Source of the DNA: Dolichospermum sp. ST_sed8
GTDB taxonomy: Bacteria; Cyanobacteriota; Cyanobacteriia; Cyanobacteriales; Nostocaceae
DNA length: 38,417 bases
Direction: 5' to 3'
NCBI GenBank assembly: GCA_028658405.1
Contig: JAKOGY010000017.1
Coordinates: forward strand, 1-38,417
Position 1 is the first letter of the stretch. Each line of letters opens with the position of its first letter. Below are positions 26,666-33,325 of the stretch, piece by piece. A program made the position numbers and the translations under genes. The notes under the pieces were generated by a model. The model worked only from the letters and a program-made list of their open reading frames with translations. It was not told where the DNA came from and did no database searches.

Positions 26666-26900
26666 CTTGTTCTAATTGTTCTAAAGTTAAAGAAAAGGGA
26701 GAAACTTGATAATGTCCTAAAATTGTTAAAAATTCTACCCGTGACATTCCCGCTAATTGTGCTGCTCTTCCTGATGAAAGTTTACCAAGTTCAAACAGTT
26801 TAACTGCTGCTAAAATTTGTATTTCTCTAGTCAGACTTTCTGGAGTTTCTTTGAGACTAATTAAGATTTCTTCAGGTATTTCTAAGGATACGGTACTCAT
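26649..26900 (-). CDS. UPF0175 family antitoxin
   Basis: Protein of 83 residues, UPF0175: IPEEILISLKETPESLTREI, the AAVKLFELGKLSSGRAAQLA helix, and GMSRVEFLTILGHYQVSPF, which is the typical helix-turn-helix-like block. It partners the DUF3368 protein encoded directly downstream and overlapping. Expected to bind its own promoter and the toxin. Confidence 0.92.
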   Translation of the reverse strand: MSTVSLEIPEEILISLKETPESLTREIQILAAVKLFELGKLSSGRAAQLAGMSRVEFLTILGHYQVSPFSLTLEQLEQDVNNA

Positions 26901-26948
26901 AATATGATTCTCTAATTGAGTTTGGGGTGTTGATTAATCTTTATTATA

Positions 26949-27095
26949 GTCTGAATCAGGACTCCCTTCGGGAAGTCAAAAGTCAAAAGTCAAAATTTTA
27001 CATTTGTCTGATAGCGTAGCGTGGCGTAGCGTGGCGTAAGCCATATCAGGATAACCACCGATTATAGGATTTACAGGATTGTTATTTGATGGTTA
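26949..27095. repeat. foldback left arm (copy D) with AAAGTCA heptamers and nested unit
   Basis: Starts GTCTGAATCAGGACTCCCTT, CGGGAAGTC, then three AAAAGTC units, then TTTACATTTGTCTGATAGCG, with the GTAGCGTGGC unit doubled, and the normal arm (AACCACCGATTATAGGATTT). This is the inverse layout of the right end of copy F (28970-29044). The tail GTTATTTGATGGTTAATG marks the family middle. Confidence 0.7.
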
Positions 27096-27123
27096 ATGTC
27101 TGTTGTTTTATTGTCCCCCATTA

Positions 27124-27681
27124 TCAATTAACAAAAGGATTCTCAATCTTTAGTCCAGTAATTCCTTTAAAATCACCGACATTTCTTGTTACTAAAAATG
27201 CGTCTTGATTTATTGCTGTAGCGGCGATAATTGCATCAGGAAGTTTAATTTTATATTGTCGTTTGATTTGGATTGTCTGATTTTCAATTTCTCGTAACAA
27301 TGGAACTGTGTTAAACTGGGATAGTAACCCACATTCCGCACCCCCCGGTGTCACAATCGGTAATTTCGGATTTTTGAATACATTAAAGGATAATTTTTAT
27401 ACAAAAATGTCGAAATTTTAGGTAGCGATCGCTAATCCCAAATCCCCAAACGACCATTTTTCGTTGTGTGACAGTTTAGGGTGCGGAAGATGGGATAGTA
27501 AATCTTCAATAGACTGTTCCTCCTCTTTTGATAAGCCGGCAAAACTCAGTAATTCAATGCGGATAATTGGTGAAACTAGAATTTCGTGCAAATTCAAAAA
27601 CTCTTCTGTAAACCATGAATTAACCGTTATATCATCAGCTAGATAGTAAATAAAAATATTGGTATCATAAAGATATTTCAT
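27124..27681 (-). pseudogene. VapC-type PIN toxin split by a MITE insertion
   Basis: The upstream part (27681 down to ~27491) reads MKYLYDTNIFIYYLADDITV ... LSKEEEQSIEDLLS; the downstream part (27327 down to 27124) reads LLSQFNTVPLLREIENQ ... LPDAIIAATAINQDAFLVT and ends KIENPFVN. Removing 27328-27490 plus one copy of the 11-bp direct repeat restores one open frame of about 130 residues with a full PIN core (D6, the E of RIELLSFAG, D in LPDAIIAATA, D of NVGDF). The ATG overlaps the antitoxin stop (ATGA). The toxin must be inactive unless the parts associate. Confidence 0.85.
27328..27490. mobile_element. 163-bp MITE with terminal inverted repeats and 11-bp target duplication
   Basis: Flanked by the direct repeat TGGGATAGTAA at 27317-27327 and 27491-27501, the target duplication. 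The ends are inverted: ATTCCGCACCCCCCGGTGTC then ACA on the left, and the complement of the right end CTTCCGCACCCTAAACTGTC then ACA. It has no open frame of its own and a HIP1 octamer at 27425-27432. It must have been moved by a transposase encoded elsewhere. Confidence 0.85.
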
Positions 27682-27875
27682 TCTTCCCATTCCTGACGCA
27701 GAGTATCTAAATGAGCTAACATTGCTGCTTTTTTATGCTTTAAAATTCCTTTGGCTTGAATAATTTTTTCATAGTCTTTTTTCCAATGTAATAGCATTGA
27801 TTCAGGTACATCTACTGTAATTGAATCTTCATCTTGAGATACAAGATAATGTCTTGGTATTTTGATTAATGGCAT
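27678..27875 (-). CDS. VapB-like antitoxin
   Basis: Protein of 65 residues, first gene of the pair with the split PIN toxin. It begins MPLIKIPRHYLVSQDEDSIT then VDVPESMLLHWKKDY, a short beta N-terminus followed by a helical charged tail ending RQEWEE, as in small cyanobacterial VapB-type partners. It overlaps the toxin start by 4 nt (ATGA). With its toxin broken it is an orphan antitoxin. Confidence 0.7.
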   Translation of the reverse strand: MPLIKIPRHYLVSQDEDSITVDVPESMLLHWKKDYEKIIQAKGILKHKKAAMLAHLDTLRQEWEE

Positions 27876-27921
27876 AGTTTTATGCTCCTGTTTCTCTCAA
27901 TTCAGATTCTAACATAATGAC

Positions 27922-28051
27922 TAAGTAGGTTGGCGTTAAAAATTGTCGTTATGGCAAGGCAAGAGGCAAGAGGCAAAAGGCAAGAGTGAAGAAGTTTTGA
28001 GGGATTTTACTTTTCTTCACACATTTTGGTTATTTTACGTCCACCTACTTA
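27922..28051 (-). repeat. MITE-like element, inverted copy of 25155-25270
   Basis: Begins TAAGTAGGTTGGCGTTAAAA and ends ACGTCCACCTACTTA; its reverse complement matches the plus-strand copy at 25155 through AATGTGTGAAGAAAAGTAAA and CTTCTTCACTCTTGCCTTTT, with two extra GCCTCTT units. The two copies lie 2.7 kb apart and face each other around two toxin-antitoxin loci. Confidence 0.8.
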
Positions 28052-28058
28052 TATAAAA

Positions 28059-28257
28059 TTGTCAGAATCAGGATACCCAGGATTAAAGGATTTACAGGAT
28101 TGTTATTTGATGGTTGATAAATGAGACTTATGTATTGGTTCTTACATCTTACTTCATAAATATTCACTTTTCTCCATACTAATCATCAACAACTAACCAA
28201 TAATCAAACAATCACATCCTGTATATCCTTAAATCCTGGGCATTCTGATTGAGACAA
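28059..28257. repeat. foldback element copy E, full length
   Basis: 199 bp from TTGTCAGAATCAGGATACCC to GGCATTCTGATTGAGACAA, with the family middle (TTTGATGGTTGATAAATGAG, TTCTCCATACTAATCATCAA). The 602-bp gap 27876-28477 holds the inverted MITE, this copy and, near its end, a toxin remnant. Confidence 0.85.
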
Positions 28258-28388
28258 TATTGAATTTATCTAAAAACCTAGCAAAATTACCCAAATATGG
28301 TATATTTAATAGAGGATATATCAAACAAAAATTGATTTATAACAATGTACAACTGATTGAGATAAAATAGAATAAATGAATTTATGGA

Positions 28389-28481
28389 ATGGAATATAAA
28401 AAATGGTATAAAGAAAATATTGCCATAGCAGATAAACGGTATAGAGGATATTTGGAGACAATCAAGGAAGAAAAATCATGA
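28389..28481 (+). pseudogene. probable C-terminal remnant of a HigB/RelE-type toxin
   Basis: Frame of 30 codons reading MEYKKWYKENIAIADKRYRG then YLETIKEEKS, overlapping the following XRE gene start by 4 nt (ATGA). In HigBA-type modules the toxin gene precedes the antitoxin, and its last helix has this basic character. The rest of the toxin is missing upstream, where copy E of the foldback lies. The resemblance is weak; position is the main argument. Confidence 0.35.
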
Positions 28482-28807
28482 AAAAATATACAACTTTATC
28501 TGAAGAATTAAATCAACTTTCTCAAGAAAGAAAAGAAATTATTGTTGCAAGAACTTCTGAAATAAGGTTAGAAGAAATTACGCTTCAACATTTGGGGGAA
28601 AAACTGGGTTTATCACAATCAGAATTAGCTGCTAGTTTCGAGTTATCCCAAAGAGAAATATCTGATTTAGAAAGTGGACAAAGTTTAGAATTAAATACAC
28701 TGCGTAATGTTGTTAATGCTTTAGGAGGAACTATGGAAATTATTATTAAACTTCCTAACAAAGAACCTATTATGATGAATTTGTCTGATAGCGAAGCGTG
28801 GCGTTAG
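28478..28807 (+). CDS. XRE family HTH protein, HigA-like antitoxin, with repeat-derived C-terminus
   Basis: Protein of 109 residues. The HTH lies at ~40-75: HLGEKLGLSQSELAASFELS then QREISDLESG, followed by NTLRNVVNALGGTMEIIIKL, the hallmark of HigA-type antitoxins in this family. AAGGAAG stands upstream of the ATG. The final residues NLSDSEAWR are encoded by the start of foldback copy F (AATTTGTCTGATAGCGAAGC), so the repeat inserted at the 3' end and supplied the stop codon. DNA binding is probably unaffected. Confidence 0.88.
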   Translation: MKKYTTLSEELNQLSQERKEIIVARTSEIRLEEITLQHLGEKLGLSQSELAASFELSQREISDLESGQSLELNTLRNVVNALGGTMEIIIKLPNKEPIMMNLSDSEAWR

Positions 28808-29044
28808 CCATATCAGGATAACCACCGATTATAGGATTTACAGGATTATTATTTGATCATTGATAGATATAATTGATTATTAATTTTTACTTTTCTCCAT
28901 ACTAATCATCAACAACTAACCAATAATTAAACAATCACATCCTGTACATCCTCAAATCCTGGACATCCTGATTCTGACAAATGTAAAATTTTGACTTTTG
29001 ACTTTTGACTTTTGACTTCCCGAAGGGTGTCCTGATTCAGACAA
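28781..29044. repeat. foldback element copy F plus heptamer extension
   Basis: Full copy 28781-28980 (TTGTCTGATAGCGAAGCGTG to GACATCCTGATTCTGACAA), its left arm interrupted by the GATAGCG...CCATATC unit and overlapping the XRE gene. It continues with ATGTAAAATTTTGACTTTTG, three further GACTTTT heptamers, CCCGAAGGGTGTCCTGATTC and AGACAA. The tail is the reverse of the start of copy D. Confidence 0.8.
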
Positions 29045-29094
29045 TAATATGCTATTTTCAATACAGCATACATGAAACCAACGATTAACGAATC

Positions 29095-29928
29095 ATGAAT
29101 AATCCACAACAACCGCGAGAATACGATGCTGTGCTTGGTGGTAATAGTCCATCACTAGAAGGTGCGGCGGTTTTAGGTGGTATTGAAGGGGTAAAATTAC
29201 GGTTACAAAATCCAGATGCAAAGGTGAAAATTGCCGCACTTGAGCAAGCATTGAATTATGGAGAACAGGGGTTAGATTTAGTAATTGCAGGTTTAAAGGA
29301 TGAATCTTGGGATATTCAAAATGCAGCTTATTTATTACTAAAGTCTAGAACAGAAGAAAAAATTTCACAGGTTTTAATAGAGTCTGATGCACATTTAAGA
29401 ATAGGATGTACAAATGACTATACTTGCTTATGTAACTATCTCGCACAAGCAAAATGGGAAGAAGCAGATAAAGAAACAAGACGGGTAATGTTAGTGGTTG
29501 CGAAGCGGGAAATGGAAAATAGTTTAGAAGTGGAAGATATTGATAATTTTCCGTGTGAAGACCTCCGCACTATTGACCAGTTGTGGGTAAAATATAGCAA
29601 TGGACGGTTTGGGTTTTCTGTTCAAAAGCGCATTTATCAAGAATTTATTGAAAACGGATATGAGTATGGGTCTAAGGATATCTGGGAAGCTTTTGGAGAC
29701 AAAATAGGATGGACATATGAGACTTGGACAACAGGAGAGAAGTGTTGGTCATGTAGTGGGACTTCTGATATAACATCACCCAAAGGAAAACTCCCATGTT
29801 GCCCATGTTGGTCTTATGATCGGGATCATTATCTGGTGGAAATAGGGGAGTATGGGAGTTGGGACGCAAAGTGGACTTATCTTGTCGTTTTGGTACTATT
29901 TTTAAGGATGGAAACTTGTAGACTTTAA
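29095..29928 (+). CDS. HEAT-repeat / GUN4 domain fusion protein
   Basis: Protein of 277 residues. Residues 1 to ~95 are a HEAT-like module (VKIAALEQALNYGEQGLDLV then IAGLKDESWDIQNAAYLLL). From ~105 lies a GUN4 domain: YTCLCNYLAQAKWEEADKET, EVEDIDNFPCEDLRTIDQLW, VKYSNGRFGFSVQKRIYQEF, and a terminal FLRMETCRL. GUN4 proteins bind porphyrins and stimulate Mg-chelatase in photosynthetic cells, but many cyanobacterial fusions such as this are thought to be signalling or effector proteins. The Cys-rich insert KLPCCPCWSYDRD before the last strands is unusual. The N-terminal ~265 nt and the 64 nt before the ATG are nearly identical to those of the FGE gene. Confidence 0.85.
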   Translation: MNNPQQPREYDAVLGGNSPSLEGAAVLGGIEGVKLRLQNPDAKVKIAALEQALNYGEQGLDLVIAGLKDESWDIQNAAYLLLKSRTEEKISQVLIESDAHLRIGCTNDYTCLCNYLAQAKWEEADKETRRVMLVVAKREMENSLEVEDIDNFPCEDLRTIDQLWVKYSNGRFGFSVQKRIYQEFIENGYEYGSKDIWEAFGDKIGWTYETWTTGEKCWSCSGTSDITSPKGKLPCCPCWSYDRDHYLVEIGEYGSWDAKWTYLVVLVLFLRMETCRL

Positions 29929-29935
29929 CATATAA

Positions 29936-30134
29936 CTGTCTGAATCAGGATATCCAGGATTTAAGGATTGACAGGATTGTAATTTGATGGTTGATAGATG
30001 AGATTCATATATTTATTCTTCCATCTCACTTCATAGATATTCACTTTTCTCTATACTAATCATCAACAAATAACGAATAATCAAACAATCACATCCTGTA
30101 CATCCTCAAATCCTGGTCATCCTGATTCAGACAA
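29936..30134. repeat. foldback element copy G, full length
   Basis: 199 bp from CTGTCTGAATCAGGATATCC to GGTCATCCTGATTCAGACAA. It follows the GUN4 gene and precedes the FGE gene; the sequence after it (TAATATGCTATTTTATATAC, AGCATACATG) repeats that after copy F, marking the edge of a segmental duplication. Confidence 0.87.
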
Positions 30135-30184
30135 TAATATGCTATTTTATATACAGCATACATGAAACCAACGATTAACGAATC

Positions 30185-31297
30185 ATGAACAATCCACAAC
30201 AACCGGGAAAATACGATGCTGTGCTTGGTGGTAATAGTCCATCCCTAGAAGGTGCAGCCGTTTTAGGTGGTATTGAAGGGGTAAAATTACGGTTACAAAA
30301 TCCAGATTCAAAGGTGAGAATTGCTGCATTGAAACAAGCATTGAATTATGGAGAACAGGGTTTAGATTTAGTAATTGCAGGTTTGAAAGATGAATCTTGG
30401 GATATTCAAAATGCGGCTTATTTAATATTAAATTCTAGAACAGAACCAAGAATTAAGCAAATATTACAAGATCCTCGTCAATTAGGTTTAAAACTACAAC
30501 AAATTGAAGTAGTAACAGTCAATAAATTCGGGGAAATCATTCAGCGTCAGCCGCGTGTAGCTAGATATTTTATAGAAGATTTGGGTAATGGTGTCAAGTT
30601 AGAAATGGCTGCAATTCCTGGTGGTACTTTTATGATGGGTTCACCAGAAAATGAAATAGGAAGAAGTGATGATGAAAGTCCTCAGCATCAAGTCACAGTT
30701 CCTAGTTTATTCATGGGAAAATATCAATTGACACAAGAACAGTATCAAGCAATTATGGGAAGTAATCCTTCTAACTATAAAGGTGAAAACCGCCCTGTAG
30801 AAAGCGTTAGTTGGGATGATGCGGTGACATTCTGTGAACGGTTAAGCCAAAAAACAGGAAAAAACTACACCTTACCTAGCGAAGCACAATGGGAGTATGC
30901 TTGTAGAGCCGGAACTACCACACCTTTTTATTTTGGTGAAAGTATTACCCCAGATTTGGTAAACTATGATGGTATATTCCCTTATGGTTCTGCACCTGAA
31001 GGTAAGGATCGTCAACAACCCACAGATGTAGGCTCTTTTCCCCCTAATGCCTTTGGTTTGTATGATATGCACGGCAATGTTTGGGAATGGTGTTTGGATG
31101 ATTGGATAGATAACTATAATAACACACCTACAGATGGTAGTGCTGTAACAAGTTCAAGCCCAAAAAAACTGCTGCGTGGTGGTTCTTGGTACAGACCTGC
31201 TAAGTACTGTCGTTCCGCGATTCGCGCCAGCTATACGCGTGTCCCTAGGGACAGCACCTTCGGTTTCCGTTTAGTCGTATCTTCCAGAACTCAGTAG
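30185..31297 (+). CDS. HEAT-module / FGE-sulfatase (SUMF1-type, C-type-lectin fold) protein, candidate DGR variable protein
   Basis: Protein of 370 residues. Residues 1-95 are the same HEAT module as the previous gene. From ~138 comes a formylglycine-generating-enzyme-type domain: LEMAAIPGGTFMMGSPENEI, YQLTQEQYQAIMGSNPSNY, RPVESVSWDDAVTFCERLS, YTLPSEAQWEYACRAGTT, and NAFGLYDMHGNVWEWCLDDW. Its end, LLRGGSWYRPAKYCRSAIRA then SYTRVPRDSTFGFRLVVS, matches the layout of diversity-generating-retroelement variable regions. FGE folds either oxidise cysteine or, in DGR targets, display a variable ligand-binding surface; here the second is favoured. Confidence 0.88.
   Translation: MNNPQQPGKYDAVLGGNSPSLEGAAVLGGIEGVKLRLQNPDSKVRIAALKQALNYGEQGLDLVIAGLKDESWDIQNAAYLILNSRTEPRIKQILQDPRQLGLKLQQIEVVTVNKFGEIIQRQPRVARYFIEDLGNGVKLEMAAIPGGTFMMGSPENEIGRSDDESPQHQVTVPSLFMGKYQLTQEQYQAIMGSNPSNYKGENRPVESVSWDDAVTFCERLSQKTGKNYTLPSEAQWEYACRAGTTTPFYFGESITPDLVNYDGIFPYGSAPEGKDRQQPTDVGSFPPNAFGLYDMHGNVWEWCLDDWIDNYNNTPTDGSAVTSSSPKKLLRGGSWYRPAKYCRSAIRASYTRVPRDSTFGFRLVVSSRTQ
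31190..31297 (+). other. candidate DGR variable region (VR)
   Basis: After GGSW the codons are TAC AGA CCT GCT AAG TAC, an invariant-looking TGTCGTTCCGCG, then ATT CGC GCC AGC TAT ACG CGT GTC CCT AGG GAC AGC ACC TTC and the invariant GGTTTCCGT. Most variable codons differ from AAC or AAT only in the first two bases, the outcome expected of adenine-specific mutagenesis of a template rich in AAC. The segment is richer in G and C than the rest of the gene. No template repeat was found in the window. Confidence 0.5.
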
Positions 31298-31376
31298 CCC
31301 TTGGTGCTTTTACCCTCTTACCCTTGGTACTTCTTACTATTTTCCCTCTCCCCCCGCCGTCAGGCGATTAATTTTT
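31298..31376 (+). other. pyrimidine-rich tail after the candidate VR (possible IMH site)
   Basis: CCCTTGGTGCTTTTACCCTC, TTACCCTTGGTACTTCTTAC, TTTCCCTCTCCCCCCGCCGT and a small hairpin CGCC-GTCA-GGCG. C/T-rich tails with a hairpin after the stop are seen at DGR initiation-of-mutagenic-homing sites. The assignment depends on the VR call. Confidence 0.35.
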
Positions 31377-31575
31377 TTGTCAGAATCAGGATATCCAGGA
31401 TTAAAGGATTGACAAGATTGTAATTTGATGGTTGATAGATGAGATTCATATATTTATTCTTCCATCTCACTTCATAAATATTCACTTTTCTCCATACTAA
31501 TAATCAACAACCAACCAATAATCAAACAATCACATCCTGTACATCCTCAAATCCTGGACATCCTGATTCAGACAA
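31377..31575. repeat. foldback element copy H, full length
   Basis: 199 bp from TTGTCAGAATCAGGATATCC to GGACATCCTGATTCAGACAA. It closely matches copy G, including the middle TGAGATTCATATATTTATTC. It separates the FGE gene from the Ycf46 gene; the rest of the gap to 31651 is short and has no further feature. Confidence 0.87.
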
Positions 31576-31651
31576 AAAATTTTCTTCTTTGCAACTTTGC
31601 GCGAAATAAAAAACCCAATAAACTAATAACTAATCCCCCTATTTATACATA

Positions 31652-33241
31652 ATGAATAACCCCCATCAACAACTACTCCAACAAATAGACTTAATGCTTC
31701 GCGCCCGCTATCCCCTACTATATATAGTCGGAGTCGAAGAAGAACCAATAGAACAAGTCCTCCAACAACTCACCCAAATATCCCAGACACCACGACAACT
31801 ATTATTATGGGATATCGTGACCGGTTGGGATGACAACGGAACTGATAAAGGTTCAGTCATGGGTGCATTATCAAGAATTACCAAAACCCCAGAAAATACA
31901 ACCACAATATTTGTATTGCGAGACATCCATTTTATCCTCAAAAACCCCGAAACAGAAAAAAATGCTCCCGTAATTCGGGCTATCAAAAACCTCACCCGTC
32001 AACTCAAACGCACACGCCAAACCCTCATCCTCACCAGTCATACATTAACCATTCCCCCAGAACTACAAGAAGAAGTTACAGTAATTGATTTTCCCTTACC
32101 CAACATCGAAGAAATTGATTATTTAATTCAGCAATTAATAGTCCCCGAAAAACTTAACTTAAATGGACTAGGAAAAGAACAATTAATCAAAGCCTGTCAA
32201 GGATTAAGTCGCGCCAGAATTAGAAGAGTTTTAGCCGCAGCTTTAGCAGCAAAAGGACAAGTCAACGAAACAGATATTGATAGAGTATTAGAAGAGAAAA
32301 AACAAGCAGTTCGCCAAACGGGAATCTTAGAATTTTACACCGCCAATGAATCATTAAAAAATGTCGGTGGTTTAGAAAATCTCAAACAGTGGGTGCGAAT
32401 GCGTCAAGATGCTTTTACCGAAGAAGCACGACGTTATGGAATCCCCAACCCCAAAGGCGTTTTATTAGTAGGAATCCAAGGAACAGGAAAATCATTATCA
32501 GCCAAAACTATCGCCCATGAATGGCGTTTACCATTGTTACGTTTAGACGTGGGGAGATTATTTGGGGGAATAGTCGGAGAAAGTGAAAATCGCATTCGCC
32601 AAATGATTCAATTAGCAGAAGCAATATCACCCTGTGTATTATGGATGGATGAAATAGATAAAGCATTTGGTAATATTAATAGTGGTACAGATGGTGACTC
32701 TGGCACATCGCGCCGGGTATTTGGTACACTCATTACCTGGATGCAAGAAAAAAACAGTCCGGTGTTTATGGTAGCTACTGCTAATAATGTGCAAATATTA
32801 CCAGCGGAGTTATTAAGAAAAGGGCGATTTGATGAAATATTTTTTTTAAATTTACCCACAGAAAAAGAACGCCATGATATTTTTAAAGTCCACTTGCAAA
32901 AAATCCGTCCTTCCCGACTGCGAGAATTTGATTTACAAAGACTCGCCAAAAATAGCGAAAACTTTAGCGGTGCAGAAATTCAACAAGTAATTATTGATGG
33001 AATGCACCGCGCTTTTGGTAGTTTAATAGATGGTAATAGGCGGGATTTTAACACAGAAGATATTTTAGCTGCGGTATCGGAAACAGTTCCTTTAGCGGCT
33101 ATTGCTAAGGAACAAATTACCAGTTTAAAACGCTGGGCGGCGGAAGCTGGCGCAAGAACGGCTTCTATTGATACACTGTTAATTGAGGAGTTAAAGGTTT
33201 ATTCTCAGCAGCAAGGTTTGGGTCCTTTGGAGGTGGATTAA
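31652..33241 (+). CDS. AAA+ ATPase, Ycf46 type
   Basis: Protein of 529 residues. Residues 1 to ~230 are the Ycf46 N-terminal domain (LLQQIDLMLRARYPLLYIVG, DIHFILKN, LTRQLKRTRQTLILTSHTL). The AAA+ module follows: Walker A GIQGTGKS (~273-280), Walker B CVLWMDEIDKAFG (~328-340), sensor 1 VFMVATANN, arginine finger region LLRKGRFDEIFFLNLP, and NFSGAEIQQVI in the lid. All motifs are intact, so it should hydrolyse ATP. Ycf46 is a plastid and cyanobacterial protein reported to affect CO2 uptake and photosynthesis regulation. It is followed by DUF1257 and DUF2997 genes, a recurrent cyanobacterial grouping. Confidence 0.92.
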   Translation: MNNPHQQLLQQIDLMLRARYPLLYIVGVEEEPIEQVLQQLTQISQTPRQLLLWDIVTGWDDNGTDKGSVMGALSRITKTPENTTTIFVLRDIHFILKNPETEKNAPVIRAIKNLTRQLKRTRQTLILTSHTLTIPPELQEEVTVIDFPLPNIEEIDYLIQQLIVPEKLNLNGLGKEQLIKACQGLSRARIRRVLAAALAAKGQVNETDIDRVLEEKKQAVRQTGILEFYTANESLKNVGGLENLKQWVRMRQDAFTEEARRYGIPNPKGVLLVGIQGTGKSLSAKTIAHEWRLPLLRLDVGRLFGGIVGESENRIRQMIQLAEAISPCVLWMDEIDKAFGNINSGTDGDSGTSRRVFGTLITWMQEKNSPVFMVATANNVQILPAELLRKGRFDEIFFLNLPTEKERHDIFKVHLQKIRPSRLREFDLQRLAKNSENFSGAEIQQVIIDGMHRAFGSLIDGNRRDFNTEDILAAVSETVPLAAIAKEQITSLKRWAAEAGARTASIDTLLIEELKVYSQQQGLGPLEVD

Positions 33242-33325
33242 ATAAATTATTAATGAACCACGAAGGAACGAAGAACACGAAGGGAAGAGAGTTTAAGAGA
33301 GATTTTTCATAGGAGTTAATTTTTT

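Noticed and set aside
29672-29869. 65-codon minus-strand frame inside the GUN4 gene
   Set aside because: Shadow of the GUN4 coding strand with no independent support.
30185-31297. Functional formylglycine-generating enzyme acting on a sulfatase
   Set aside because: No sulfatase gene is near, and the HEAT module with a VR-like end fits a binding protein better; catalysis cannot be excluded.
24099-31575. Foldback copies considered as CRISPR or as insertion sequences
   Set aside because: Irregular spacing, ~200-bp units with inverted ends and no transposase frame; they are non-autonomous repeats.
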